Below, piece after piece: positions 11,617 through 25,900 of a stretch of 64,000 bases of DNA. The DNA is taken from NCBI GenBank assembly GCA_036768485.1, contig JAVLUZ010000746.1, forward strand, positions 1 to 64,000. The letters run 5' to 3'. The notes under the pieces were generated by a model, which was not told the origin of the DNA, searched no databases, and saw only the letters and a list, made by a program, of their open reading frames with translations. The translations under genes and the position numbers were made by a program. Source of the DNA: Mermis nigrescens. Its lineage: Eukaryota > Nematoda > Enoplea > Mermithida > Mermithidae. Position 1 is the stretch's first letter, and every line of letters begins with the position of its first letter.

Positions 11617-12480
11617 TCATAGTAAATTTTTTGATTTATTCGAGAATTTAAAATGTGAGCGCGTGCAGTTTCTCAAGCAGATTTCAAAAGATGAGCGATT
11701 TTCGGTACTGTAATCAGAGAGATCGATGCGATAAATAGATGATGTGATTTTATTTTGGATTGTAGACTTTATTGGCAAACGAGGTTGACGACCACAGAGT
11801 AAATAAAATGGTGAGAATTGAGTGGATGCTTGTTTCGATGTATTATATGCAAAAATTGCGAACTGGAGAAATTTATCCCAGTCAGTATGAGTTGGATTAA
11901 TATACATAGAAAGCATGCTGGCGAGGGTCTTATTAAAACGTTCGACTAATCCGTCTGGTTTGAGGGTGATAGGGCGTAGTTTTAATCTTTTTAGTGTCAG
12001 AGAGAACGCAAATCTCATTAAAAAGCTCGGACATATAATTTGAACCTTGGTCAGAGAGTAGTTGCAAAGGCGCTCCATGTCGTAAAATTATTTCATCGAG
12101 AAAACATTTTGCAACAGTTATTGCGAGAGTGTTTGGTATGGCACATGCGGCTGTGTATTTTGTGAGATATTCGGTAAAAACGATTATATAGCGATTGCCA
12201 TTATTGGTCATTGGGAGGGGTCCCAAAATATCAGTTGCCACTCTGTTAAATGGTAAGTGAACTGGGATCGGATTAAGAGTTGCTCGGGTCGGATGTGGGG
12301 GTGATTTTCGAGTTAAACAGTCGACGCATTCTTCACAATGAATTTTTACGTCAAAATACATGCGGGGCCAGAAAAAAACGTTCTTTTAGCTTAGAGTACG
12401 TTCTCTTGAAGCTTGAGTGGCCAGCATAAATGCTATCGTGAAATTCGCGAAATAAATTTTTGACGAAGGGATTGAGGTAC
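11617..12480 (-). pseudogene. pol: Gypsy integrase, frameshifted
   Basis: This is the remnant of the enzyme that inserts element DNA into chromosomes. Seen in order on the minus strand: the two histidines of the H2C2 zinc-binding domain (FHDSIYAGH, near 12430-12460), then in another frame the cysteine pair (CEECVDC). The DDE core follows: first Asp in VATDILGPLP, second in LLSDQGSNY, then HPQT. After a further frame change near 11945 comes the Glu in DGLVERFNKTL. All three catalytic residues survive, but at least two frame changes (near 12361 and 11945) break the reading frame. It follows RNase H in normal Gypsy order. Confidence 0.88.
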
Positions 12481-12646
12481 TACAGGTAGGTGTTCGGGAG
12501 GCGAATGCTTTTGGTGACTGATAAAGCAGAGAGTATCGTCTATATAATCGAATTTATGGCTAATCATGGCGATGCGGCGCGCTGATTTATCATCATCAGG
12601 TAATTCACCGTGCAGAAGGAAAGCGATTAGAGATGCGCAAAAATTA

Positions 12647-13280
12647 TCAGCTTTGCTGATTGTTTTGAAAATTATCTGAGAGATTGGTGTTATTTAGCGT
12701 AGCAGCGGAGAGATAGCATGGCAAACGTGAAAGTGCATCTGGATTTGCATGTTTTTTCCCGGATATGTGGCGAATTTCAAAATCATATTCCTGAAGAGTT
12801 AAACCCCAGCGAGCAATGCGAGGTGATGGGTTCGGTTTTTTGAGTATATATTGAAGTGCAGCGTGATCAGTGACAGTTATAATTTTCTGTTGATAAATAA
12901 AGGAACGGAAATATTTAACTGACCCGACTACAGCAAGGGCCTCCTGTTCAAAAACGGGGTAGTTGCGTTCAGCTGCGTTAAGAGTTCGACTAGCATAGGC
13001 AATAGGGTGGTCTTTTCCATGGTGTTCTTGGGCAAGGATGGCTGCGATACCTTGGCCTGATGCATCAGTTAGGATAATAAAAGGTTCTGAAAAATAGGGG
13101 AAAACCAAAACTGGTGCGGAAGTGAGGGCGTTTTTTGAGATTTTCAAATGCTTTTTGACATAAATCAGACCAAACAAATTTTTATCTTTTTTGAGGAGAT
13201 CGTAAAGACAAGAAGCGATTAATGAAAAGTTGTGAATAAATCGGCGATAATATCCGGCGATTCCGAGAAAACTTATGATT
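12647..13280 (-). pseudogene. pol: RT connection and Ty3/Gypsy RNase H
   Basis: The minus-strand frame begins with the RT thumb motif FLGIAGYYRRFI, found between the previous piece and codon 13177. It continues through the standard Gypsy RNase H: ILTDASGQGIAAIL (first Asp), AYASRTLNAAERNY, FEQEALAVV (Glu), TVTDHAALQYIL (Asp), RIARWGLTLQEYDF and DALSRLP. Family knowledge: this domain degrades RNA in RNA-DNA hybrids during reverse transcription. The frame is offset from the upstream RT piece. The shift falls at a run of seven A/T (about 13277-13283), so slippage or a sequence error is possible. Confidence 0.9.
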
Positions 13281-13515
13281 TTTTTGGATTTGTAGGAGCA
13301 GGGAAATCTAAGATGGATGAAACTTTTTGGGGGTCAGGTGGGATTCCGGACTCTGAGATGACATACTCCAAATACGAAACGGAGCGTTGAGCAAATTTGC
13401 ATTTTTCTAAACGTAGTTTCAATCCAGCGGATTTGAGTTTTGATAAGATGATTTCAATTCTCTTAAAATGTTCTATGAGCGTATGACTAAAAATTAGAAT
13501 ATCACCGAGGTATAG
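13273..13515 (-). pseudogene. pol: Reverse transcriptase fragment with altered active site
   Basis: Only the C-terminal palm of RT remains. The catalytic box reads YLGDILIF where Gypsy enzymes have YLDD: the first Asp codon GAT is GGT at 13504-13506. Downstream come SKLKSAGLKL, EKCKFAQ and FPAPTNPKK, all normal RT landmarks. Everything N-terminal to the box (fingers and early palm) is absent and replaced by unrelated sequence from about 13516. The copy cannot encode an active polymerase. Confidence 0.88.
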
Positions 13516-13832
13516 GGAACGACGGCCATCTTCACTTTTTTCGTTAATTTCACCATCTTGGAGATCAGAGCCTGCGGCCCACTTCGATTCATTTTCAGAA
13601 CCGGATTTCACTATCTCAAAAACTATCTCGCGCCTCACTGCGCCATCATAGGTAGGATCGGATCTAGCCATGTAGGTCCTCATGGAGGGAACGATTTCTT
13701 TCTTATAGGCTTCCGCAAGCTGGGGGTCCTCAAAAGAAAGATGACTGAAAGGGTCGAGAAGAGAATGGGGGTTTGCACCTTCTTCCAGCTGTGGGTACTC
13801 CTGCCTATTATCAACCGAAAACTCCTGGGTTG
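13516..13832 (-). pseudogene. Unrelated open frame joined to RT
   Basis: The RT frame continues upstream without a stop to a TGA near 13832, but the peptide is not RT. It is hydrophilic and rich in Glu, Asp and Arg, with segments such as SFEDPQLAEAYKKEIVPSM and RREIVFEIVKSGSENESK. It looks like genuine coding sequence, being stop-free with balanced composition and higher G+C than the satellite beside it. It could be a captured host exon, part of another retroelement, or the product of a deletion joining two frames. I do not recognise the family. Confidence 0.5.
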
Positions 13833-13904
13833 TGGGTCACGTAGCTGTTTATCACATTAGCGTTCGACCGGGCACCTCGATTCGCCAATGAGCCTATAAA
13901 AATT

Positions 13905-16900
13905 TTAAACTATTGCAATTTCTTTTTGAAATTTTAACAACTTCAATAGTGAAATCGCCACAGATTTAATTAGAGAAATCTGACTTTCCCATTTTGAGCT
14001 GAATTTTAATGTATTACGCGTCCTGCTTTGCTATCAAGGTGCGACAGATAGTCAGACTATGCATTATGAGTTAAGCTGACCGTCAGACTTTACACCTTTT
14101 AAAAATCAATTTAATAGAGCGAAAATTAGTTTCTTGAGCGCACCCATAACAATCACATTGCAACGTCAGAAAAGTCCTAATTGGCCATATGTGTGGTACT
14201 GTAAAAAAGCAGAAACACAAAAAATGAGTAGTCAGATTTTGCAGATTTCAAAATCAAAAAACAATAACAGTGTATAACAAAATTAAACTATTGCAATTTC
14301 TTTTTGAAATTTTAACAACTTCTATAGTGAAATCGCCACAGATTTAATTAGAGAAATCTGACTTTCCCATTTTGAGCTGAATTTTAATGTATTACACGTC
14401 CTGCTTTGCTATCAAGGTGCGACAGATAGTCAGACTATGCATTATGAGTTAAGCTGACCATCAGACTTTACACCTTTTAAAAATCAATTTAATAGAGCGA
14501 AAATTAGTTTATTGAGCGCACCCATAACAATCACATTGCAACGTCAGAAAAGTCCTAATTGGCCATATGTGTGGTACTGTAAAAAAGCAGAAACACAAAA
14601 AATGAGTAGTCAGATTTTGCAGATTTCAAAATCAAAAAACAATAACAGTGTATAACAAAATTAAACTATTGCAATTTCTTTTTGAAATTTTAACAACTTC
14701 TATAGTGAAATCGCCACAGATTTAATTAGAGAAATCTGACTTTCCCATTTTGAGCTGAATTTTAATGTATTACACGTCCTGCTTTGCTATCAAGGTGCGA
14801 CAGATAGTCAGACTATGCATTATGAGTTAAGCTGACCATCAGACTTTACACCTTTCAAAAATCAATTTGGTGGAGCGAAAATTAGTTTCTTGAGCGCAGC
14901 CATAACAATCACATTGCACATCAGAAAAGTCCTAATTGGCCATATGTGTACTGTAAAAAAGCAGAAACACGAAAAATGAGTAGTCAGATTTTGCAGATTT
15001 CAAAATCAAAAAACAATAACAGTGTATAACAAAATTAAAGTATTGCAATTTCTTTTTAAAATTTTAACAACTTCTATAGTGAAATCGCCACAGATTTGAT
15101 TAGAGAAATCTGACTTACCCATTTTGAGCTGAATTTTAATGTATTACACGTCCTGCTTTGCTATCAAGGTGCGACAGATAGTCAGACTATGCATTATGAC
15201 TTAAGCTGACCATCAGACTTTACACCTTTTAAAAATCAATTTAATAAAGCGAAAATTAGTTTATTGAGCGCACCCATAAGAATCACATTGCAACGTCAGA
15301 TAAGTCCTAATTGGCCATATGTGTGGTACTATAAAAAAGCAGAAACACAAAAAATGAGTAGTCAGATTTTGCAGATTTCAAAATCAAAAAACAATAACAG
15401 TGTATAACAAAATTAAACTATTGCAATTTCTTTTTGAAATTTTAACAACTTCTATAGTGAAATCGCCACAGATTTAATTAGAGAAATCTGACTTTCCCAT
15501 TTTGAGCTGAATTTTAATGTATTACACGTCCTGCTTTGCTATCAAGGTGCGACAGATAGTCAGACTATGCATTATGAGTTAAGCTGACCATCAGACTTTA
15601 CACCTTTCAAAAATCAATTTGGTGGAGCGAAAATTAGTTTCTTGAGCGCAGCCATAACAATCACATTGCAACATCAGAAAAGTCCTAATTGGCCATATGT
15701 GTACTGTAAAAAAGCAGAAACACGAAAAATGAGTAGTCAGATTTTGCAGATTTCAAAATCAAAAAACAATAACAGTGTATAACAAAATTAAAGTATTGCA
15801 ATTTCTTTTTGAAATTTTAACAACTTCTATAGTGAAATCGCCACAGATTTGATTAGAGAAATCTGACTTACCCATTTTGAGCTGAATTTTAATGTATTAC
15901 ACGTCCTGCTTTGCTATCAAGGTGCGACAGATAGTCAGACTATGCATTATGACTTAAGCTGACCATCAGACTTTACACCTTTTAAAAATCAATTTAATAA
16001 AGCGAAAATTAGTTTATTGAGCGCACCCATAACAATCACATTGCAACGTCAGATAAGTCCTAATTGGCCATATGTGTGGTACTATAAAAAAGCAGAAACA
16101 CAAAAAATGAGTAGTCAGATTTTGCAGATTTCAAAATCATAAAACAATAACAGTGTATAACAAAATTAAACTATTGCAATTTCTTTTTGAAATTTTAACA
16201 ACTTCTATAGTGAAATCGCCACAGATTTAATTAGAGAAATCTGACTTTCCCATTTTGAGCTGAATTTTAATGTATTACACGTCCTGCTTTGCTATCAAGG
16301 TGCGACAGATAGTCAGACTATGCATTATGAGTTAAGCTGACCATCAGACTTTACACCTTTCAAAAATCAATTTGGTGGAGCGAAAATTAGTTTCTTGAGC
16401 GCAGCCATAACAATCACATTGCACATCAGAAAAGTCCTAATTGGCCATATGTGTACTGTAAAAAAGCAGAAACACGAAAAATGAGTAGTCAGATTTTGCA
16501 GATTTCAAAATCAAAAAACAATAACAGTGTATAACAAAATTAAAGTATTGCAATTTCTTTTTGAAATTTTAACAACTTCTATAGTGAAATCGCCACAGAT
16601 TTAATTAGAGAAATCTGACTTTCCCATTTTGAGCTGAATTTTAATGTATTACACGTCCTGCTTTGCTATCAAGGTGCGACAGATAGTCAGACTATGCATT
16701 ATGACTTAAGCTGACCATCAGACTTTACACCTTTTAAAAATCAATTTAATAAAGCGAAAATTAGTTTATTGAGCGCACCCATAACAATCACATTGCAACG
16801 TCAGAAAAGTCCTAATTGGCCATATGTGTGGTACTGTAAAAAAGCAGAAACACAAAAAATGAGTAGTCAGATTTTGCAGATTTCAAAATCAAAAAACAAT

Positions 16901-19900
16901 AACAGTGTATAACAAAATTAAACTATTGCAATTTCTTTTTGAAATTTTAACAACTTCTATAGTGAAATCGCCACAGATTTAATTAGAGAAATCTGACTTT
17001 CCCATTTTGAGCTGAATTTTAATGTATTACACGTCCTGCTTTGCTATCAAGGTGCGACAGATAGTCAGACTATGCATTATGAGTTAAGCTGACCATCAGA
17101 CTTTACACCTTTCAAAAATCAATTTGGTGGAGCGAAAATTAGTTTCTTGAGCGCAGCCATAACAATCACATTGCAACATCAGAAAAGTCCTAATTGGCCA
17201 TATGTGTACTGTAAAAAAGCAGAAACACGAAAAATGAGTAGTCAGATTTTGCAGATTTCAAAATCAAAAAACAATAACAGTGTATAACAAAATTAAAGTA
17301 TTGCAATTTCTTTTTGAAATTTTAACAACTTCTATAGTGAAATCGCCACAGATTTAATTAGAGAAATCTGACTTTCCCATTTTGAGCTGAATTTTAATGT
17401 ATTACACGTCCTGCTTTGCTATCAAGGTGCGACAGATAGTCAGACTATGCATTATGAGTTAAGCTGACCATCAGACTTTACACCTTTTAAAAATCAATTT
17501 AATAGAGCGAAAATTAGTTTCTTGAGCGCAGCCATAACAATCACATTGCAACATCAGAAAAGTCCTAATTGGCCATATGTGTGGTACTGTAAAAAAGCAG
17601 AAACACAAAAAATGAGTAGTCAGATTTTGCAGATTTCAAAATCAAAAAACAATAACAGTGTATAACAAAATTAAAGTATTGCAATTTCTTTTTGAAATTT
17701 TAACAACTTCTATAGTGAAATCGCCACAGATTTAATTAGAGAAATCTGACTTTCCCATTTTGAGCTGAATTTTAATGTATTACACGTCCTGCTTTGCTAT
17801 CAAGGTGCGACAGATAGTCAGACTATGCATTATGAGTTAAGCTGACCATCAGACTTTACACCTTTCAAAAATCAATTTGGTGGAGCGAAAATTAGTTTCT
17901 TGAGCGCAGCCATAACAATCACATTGCAACATCAGAAAAGTCCTAATTGGCCATATGTGTACTGTAAAAAAGCAGAAACACGAAAAATGAGTAGTCAGAT
18001 TTTGCAGATTTCAAAATCAAAAAACAATAACAGTGTATAACAAAATTAAAGTATTGCAATTTCTTTTTGAAATTTTAACAACTTCTATAGTGAAATCGCC
18101 ACAGATTTGATTAGAGAAATCTGACTTACCCATTTTGAGCTGAATTTTAATGTATTACACGTCCTGCTTTGCTATCAAGGTGCGACAGATAGTCAGACTA
18201 TGCATTATGACTTAAGCTGACCATCAGACTTTACACCTTTTAAAAATCAATTTAATAAAGCGAAAATTAGTTTATTGAGCGCAGCCATAACAATCACATT
18301 GCAACGTCAGAAAAGTCCTAATTGGCCATATGTGTGGTACTGTAAAAAAGCAGAAACACAAAAAATGAGTAGTCAGATTTTGCAGATTTCAAAATCAAAA
18401 AACAATAACAGTGTATAACAAAATTAAACTATTGCAATTTCTTTTTGAAATTTTAACAACTTCTATAGTGAAATCGCCACAGATTTAATTAGAGAAATCT
18501 GACTTTCCCATTTTGAGCTGAATTTTAATGTATTACACGTCCTGCTTTGCTATCAAGGTGCGACAGATAGTCAGACTATGCATTATGAGTTAAGCTGACC
18601 ATCAGACTTTACACCTTTCAAAAATCAATTTGGTGGAGCGAAAATTAGTTTCTTGAGCGCAGCCATAACAATCACATTGCACATCAGAAAAGTCCTAATT
18701 GGCCATATGTGTACTGTAAAAAAGCAGAAACACGAAAAATGAGTAGTCAGATTTTGCAGATTTCAAAATCAAAAAACAATAACAGTGTATAACAAAATTA
18801 AAGTATTGCAATTTCTTTTTGAAATTTTAACAACTTCTATAGTGAAATCGCCACAGATTTGATTAGAGAAATCTGACTTTCCCATTTTGAGCTGAATTTT
18901 AATGTATTACACGTCCTGCTTTGCTATCAAGGTGCGACAGATAGTCAGACTATGCATTATGAGTTAAGCTGACCATCAGACTTTACACCTTTCAAAAATC
19001 AATTTGGTGGAGCGAAAATTAGTTTCTTGAGCGCAGCCATAACAATCACATTGCAACATCAGAAAAGTCCTAATTGGCCATATGTGTACTGTAAAAAAGC
19101 AGAAACACAAAAAATGAGTAGTCAGATTTTGCAGATTTCAAAATCAAAAAACAATAACAGTGTATAACAAAATTAAACTATTGCAATTTCTTTTTGAAAT
19201 TTTAACAACTTCTATAGTGAAATCGCCACAGATTTAATTAGAGAAATCTGACTTTCCCATTTTGAGCTGAATTTTAATGTATTACACGTCCTGCTTTGCT
19301 ATCAAGGTGCGACAGATAGTCAGACTATGCATTATGAGTTAAGCTGACCATCAGACTTTACACCTTTCAAAAATCAATTTGGTGGAGCGAAAATTAGTTT
19401 CTTGAGCGCAGCCATAACAATCACATTGCACATCAGAAAAGTCCTAATTGGCCATATGTGTACTGTAAAAAAGCAGAAACACGAAAAATGAGTAGTCAGA
19501 TTTTGCAGATTTCAAAATCAAAAAACAATAACAGTGTATAACAAAATTAAAGTATTGCAATTTCTTTTTGAAATTTTAACAACTTCTATAGTGAAATCGC
19601 CACAGATTTAATTAGAGAAATCTGACTTTCCCATTTTGAGCTGAATTTTAATGTATTACACGTCCTGCTTTGCTATCAAGGTGCGACAGATAGTCAGACT
19701 ATGCATTATGAGTTAAGCTGACCATCAGACTTTACACCTTTCAAAAATCAATTTGGTGGAGCGAAAATTAGTTTCTTGAGCGCAGCCATAACAATCACAT
19801 TGCACATCAGAAAAGTCCTAATTGGCCAATATGTGTACTGTAAAAAAGCAGAAACACAAAAAATGAGTAGTCAGATTTTGCAGATTTCAAAATCAAAAAA

Positions 19901-22900
19901 CAATAACAGTGTATAACAAAATTAAAGTATTGCAATTTCTTTTTGAAATTTTAACAACTTCTATAGTGAAATCGCCACAGATTTAATTAGAGAAATCTGA
20001 CTTTCCCATTTTGAGCTGAATTTTAATGTATTACACGTCCTGCTTTGCTATCAAGGTGCGACAGATAGTCAGACTATGCATTATGAGTTAAGCTGACCAT
20101 CAGACTTTACACCTTTCAAAAATCAATTTGGTGGAGCGAAAATTAGTTTCTTGAGCGCAGCCATAACAATCACATTGCACATCAGAAAAGTCCTAATTGG
20201 CCATATGTGTACTGTAAAAAAGCAGAAACACAAAAAATGAGTAGTCAGATTTTGCAGATTTCAAAATCAAAAAACAATAACAGTGTATAACAAAATTAAA
20301 GTATTGCAATTTCTTTTTGAAATTTTAACAACTTCTATAGTGAAATCGCCACAGATTTAATTAGAGAAATCTGACTTTCCCATTTTGAGCTGAATTTTAA
20401 TGTATTACACGTCCTGCTTTGCTATCAAGGTGCGACAGATAGTCAGACTATGCATTATGAGTTAAGCTGACCATCAGACTTTACACCTTTCAAAAATCAA
20501 TTTGGTGGAGCGAAAATTAGTTTCTTGAGCGCAGCCATAACAATCACATTGCACATCAGAAAAGTCCTAATTGGCCATATGTGTACTGTAAAAAAGCAGA
20601 AACACAAAAAATGAGTAGTCAGATTTTGCAGATTTCAAAATCAAAAAACAATAACAGTGTATAACAAAATTAAAGTATTGAAATTTCTTTTTGAAATTTT
20701 AACAACTTCTATAGTGAAATCGCCACAGATTTAATTAGAGAAATCTGACTTTCCCATTTTGAGCTGAATTTTAATGTATTACACGTCCTGCTTTGCTATC
20801 AAGGTGCGACAGATAGTCAGACTATGCATTATGAGTTAAGCTGACCATCAGACTTTACACCTTTCAAAAATCAATTTGGTGGAGCGAAAATTAGTTTCTT
20901 GAGCGCAGCCATAACAATCACATTGCACATCAGAAAAGTCCTAATTGGCCATATGTGTACTGTAAAAAAGCAGAAACACAAAAAATGAGTAGTCAGATTT
21001 TGCAGATTTCAAAATCAAAAAACAATAACAGTGTATAACAAAATTAAAGTATTGCAATTTCTTTTTGAAATTTTAACAACTTCTATAGTGAAATCGCCAC
21101 AGATTTAATTAGAGAAATCTGACTTTCCCATTTTGAGCTGAATTTTAATGTATTACACGTCCTGCTTTGCTATCAAGGTGCGACAGATAGTCAGACTATG
21201 CATTATGAGTTAAGCTGACCATCAGACTTTACACCTTTCAAAAATCAATTTGGTGGAGCGAAAATTAGTTTCTTGAGCGCAGCCATAACAATCACATTGC
21301 ACATCAGAAAAGTCCTAATTGGCCATATGTGTACTGTAAAAAAGCAGAAACACAAAAAATGAGTAGTCAGATTTTGCAGATTTCAAAATCAAAAAACAAT
21401 AACAGTGTATAACAAAATTAAAGTATTGAAATTTCTTTTTGAAATTTTAACAACTTCTATAGTGAAATCGCCACAGATTTAATTAGAGAAATCTGACTTT
21501 CCCATTTTGAGCTGAATTTTAATGTATTACACGTCCTGCTTTGCTATCAAGGTGCGACAGATAGTCAGACTATGCATTATGAGTTAAGCTGACCATCAGA
21601 CTTTACACCTTTCAAAAATCAATTTGGTGGAGCGAAAATTAGTTTCTTGAGCGCAGCCATAACAATCACATTGCACATCAGAAAAGTCCTAATTGGCCAT
21701 ATGTGGTACTGTAAAAAAGCAGAAACACAAAAAATGAGTAGTCAGATTTTGCAGATTTCAAAATCAAAAAACAATAACAGTGTATAACAAAATTAAAGTA
21801 TTGAAATTTCTTTTTGAAATTTTAACAACTTCTATAGTGAAATCGCCACAGATTTAATTAGAGAAATCTGACTTTCCCATTTTGAGCTGAATTTTAATGT
21901 ATTACACGTCCTGCTTTGCTATCAAGGTGCGACAGATAGTCAGACTATGCATTATGAGTTAAGCTGACCATCAGACTTTACACCTTTCAAAAATCAATTT
22001 GGTGGAGCGAAAATTAGTTTCTTGAGCGCAGCCATAACAATCACATTGCACATCAGAAAAGTCCTAATTGGCCATATGTGTACTGTAAAAAAGCAGAAAC
22101 ACAAAAAATGAGTAGTCAGATTTTGCAGATTTCAAAATCAAAAAACAATAACAGTGTATAACAAAATTAAAGTATTGAAATTTCTTTTTGAAATTTTAAC
22201 AACTTCTATAGTGAAATCGCCACAGATTTAATTAGAGAAATCTGACTTTCCCATTTTGAGCTGAATTTTAATGTATTACACGTCCTGCTTTGCTATCAAG
22301 GTGCGACAGATAGTCAGACTATGCATTATGAGTTAAGCTGACCATCAGACTTTACACCTTTCAAAAATCAATTTGGTGGAGCGAAAATTAGTTTCTTGAG
22401 CGCAGCCATAACAATCACATTGCACATCAGAAAAGTCCTAATTGGCCATATGTGTACTGTAAAAAAGCAGAAACACGAAAAATGAGTAGTCAGATTTTGC
22501 AGATTTCAAAATCAAAAAACAATAACAGTGTATAACAAAATTAAAGTATTGAAATTTCTTTTTAAAATTTTAACAACTTCTATAGTGAAATCGCCACAGA
22601 TTTAATTAGAGAAATCTGACTTTCCCATTTTGAGCTGAATTTTAATGTATTACACGTCCTGCTTTGCTATCAAGGTGCGACAGATAGTCAGACTATGCAT
22701 TATGAGTTAAGCTGACCATCAGACTTTACACCTTTCAAAAATCAATTTGGTGGAGCGAAAATTAGTTTCTTGAGCGCAGCCATAACAATCACATTGCACA
22801 TCAGAAAAGTCCTAATTGGCCATATGTGTACTGTAAAAAAGCAGAAACACAAAAAATGAGTAGTCAGATTTTGCAGATTTCAAAATCAAAAAACAATAAC

Positions 22901-25900
22901 AGTGTATAACAAAATTAAAGTATTGAAATTTCTTTTTGAAATTTTAACAACTTCTATAGTGAAATCGCCACAGATTTAATTAGAGAAATCTGACTTTCCC
23001 ATTTTGAGCTGAATTTTAATGTATTACACGTCCTGCTTTGCTATCAAGGTGCGACAGATAGTCAGACTATGCATTATGAGTTAAGCTGACCATCAGACTT
23101 TACACCTTTCAAAAATCAATTTGGTGGAGCGAAAATTAGTTTCTTGAGCGCAGCCATAACAATCACATTGCACATCAGAAAAGTCCTAATTGGCCATATG
23201 TGTACTGTAAAAAAGCAGAAACACGAAAAATGAGTAGTCAGATTTTGCAGATTTCAAAATCAAAAAACAATAACAGTGTATAACAAAATTAAAGTATTGA
23301 AATTTCTTTTTAAAATTTTAACAACTTCTATAGTGAAATCGCCACAGATTTAATTAGAGAAATCTGACTTTCCCATTTTGAGCTGAATTTTAATGTATTA
23401 CACGTCCTGCTTTGCTATCAAGGTGCGACAGATAGTCAGACTATGCATTATGAGTTAAGCTGACCATCAGACTTTACACCTTTCAAAAATCAATTTGGTG
23501 GAGCGAAAATTAGTTTCTTGAGCGCAGCCATAACAATCACATTGCACATCAGAAAAGTCCTAATTGGCCATATGTGTACTGTAAAAAAGCAGAAACACAA
23601 AAAATGAGTAGTCAGATTTTGCAGATTTCAAAATCAAAAAACAATAACAGTGTATAACAAAATTAAAGTATTGAAATTTCTTTTTGAAATTTTAACAACT
23701 TCTATAGTGAAATCGCCACAGATTTAATTAGAGAAATCTGACTTTCCCATTTTGAGCTGAATTTTAATGTATTACACGTCCTGCTTTGCTATCAAGGTGC
23801 GACAGATAGTCAGACTATGCATTATGAGTTAAGCTGACCATCAGACTTTACACCTTTCAAAAATCAATTTGGTGGAGCGAAAATTAGTTTCTTGAGCGCA
23901 GCCATAACAATCACATTGCACATCAGAAAAGTCCTAATTGGCCATATGTGTACTGTAAAAAAGCAGAAACACGAAAAATGAGTAGTCAGATTTTGCAGAT
24001 TTCAAAATCAAAAAACAATAACAGTGTATAACAAAATTAAAGTATTGAAATTTCTTTTTAAAATTTTAACAACTTCTATAGTGAAATCGCCACAGATTTA
24101 ATTAGAGAAATCTGACTTTCCCATTTTGAGCTGAATTTTAATGTATTACACGTCCTGCTTTGCTATCAAGGTGCGACAGATAGTCAGACTATGCATTATG
24201 AGTTAAGCTGACCATCAGACTTTACACCTTTCAAAAATCAATTTGGTGGAGCGAAAATTAGTTTCTTGAGCGCAGCCATAACAATCACATTGCACATCAG
24301 AAAAGTCCTAATTGGCCATATGTGTACTGTAAAAAAGCAGAAACACGAAAAATGAGTAGTCAGATTTTGCAGATTTCAAAATCAAAAAACAATAACAGTG
24401 TATAACAAAATTAAAGTATTGAAATTTCTTTTTGAAATTTTAACAACTTCTATAGTGAAATCGCCACAGATTTAATTAGAGAAATCTGACTTTCCCATTT
24501 TGAGCTGAATTTTAATGTATTACACGTCCTGCTTTGCTATCAAGGTGCGACAGATAGTCAGACTATGCATTATGAGTTAAGCTGACCATCAGACTTTACA
24601 CCTTTCAAAAATCAATTTGGTGGAGCGAAAATTAGTTTCTTGAGCGCAGCCATAACAATCACATTGCACATCAGAAAAGTCCTAATTGGCCATATGTGTA
24701 CTGTAAAAAAGCAGAAACACGAAAAATGAGTAGTCAGATTTTGCAGATTTCAAAATCAAAAAACAATAACAGTGTATAACAAAATTAAAGTATTGAAATT
24801 TCTTTTTAAAATTTTAACAACTTCTATAGTGAAATCGCCACAGATTTGATTAGAGAAATCTGACTTACCCATTTTGAGCTGAATTTTAATGTATTACACG
24901 TCCTGCTTTGCTATCAAGGTGCGACAGATAGTCAGACTATGCATTATGACTTAAGCTGACCATCAGACTTTACACCTTTTAAAAATCAATTTAATAAAGC
25001 GAAAATTAGTTTATTGAGCGCAGCCATAACAATCACATTGCAACATCAGAAAAGTCCTAATTGGCCATATGTGTACTGTAAAAAAGCAGAAACACAAAAA
25101 ATGAGTAGTCAGATTTTGCAGATTTCAAAATCAAAAAACAATAACAGTGTATAACAAAATTAAAGTATTGAAATTTCTTTTTGAAATTTTAACAACTTCT
25201 ATAGTGAAATCGCCACAGATTTAATTAGAGAAATCTGACTTTCCCATTTTGAGCTGAATTTTAATGTATTACACGTCCTGCTTTGCTATCAAGGTGCGAC
25301 AGATAGTCAGACTATGCATTATGAGTTAAGCTGACCATCAGACTTTACACCTTTCAAAAATCAATTTGGTGGAGCGAAAATTAGTTTCTTGAGCGCAGCC
25401 ATAACAATCACATTGCACATCAGAAAAGTCCTAATTGGCCATATGTGTACTGTAAAAAAGCAGAAACACGAAAAATGAGTAGTCAGATTTTGCAGATTTC
25501 AAAATCAAAAAACAATAACAGTGTATAACAAAATTAAAGTATTGAAATTTCTTTTTAAAATTTTAACAACTTCTATAGTGAAATCGCCACAGATTTAATT
25601 AGAGAAATCTGACTTTCCCATTTTGAGCTGAATTTTAATGTATTACACGTCCTGCTTTGCTATCAAGGTGCGACAGATAGTCAGACTATGCATTATGAGT
25701 TAAGCTGACCATCAGACTTTACACCTTTCAAAAATCAATTTGGTAGAGCGAAAATTAGTTTCTTGAGCGCAGCCATAACAATCACATTGCACATCAGAAA
25801 AGTCCTAATTGGCCATATGTGTACTGTAAAAAAGCAGAAACACGAAAAATGAGTAGTCAGATTTTGCAGATTTCAAAATCAAAAAACAATAACAGTGTAT

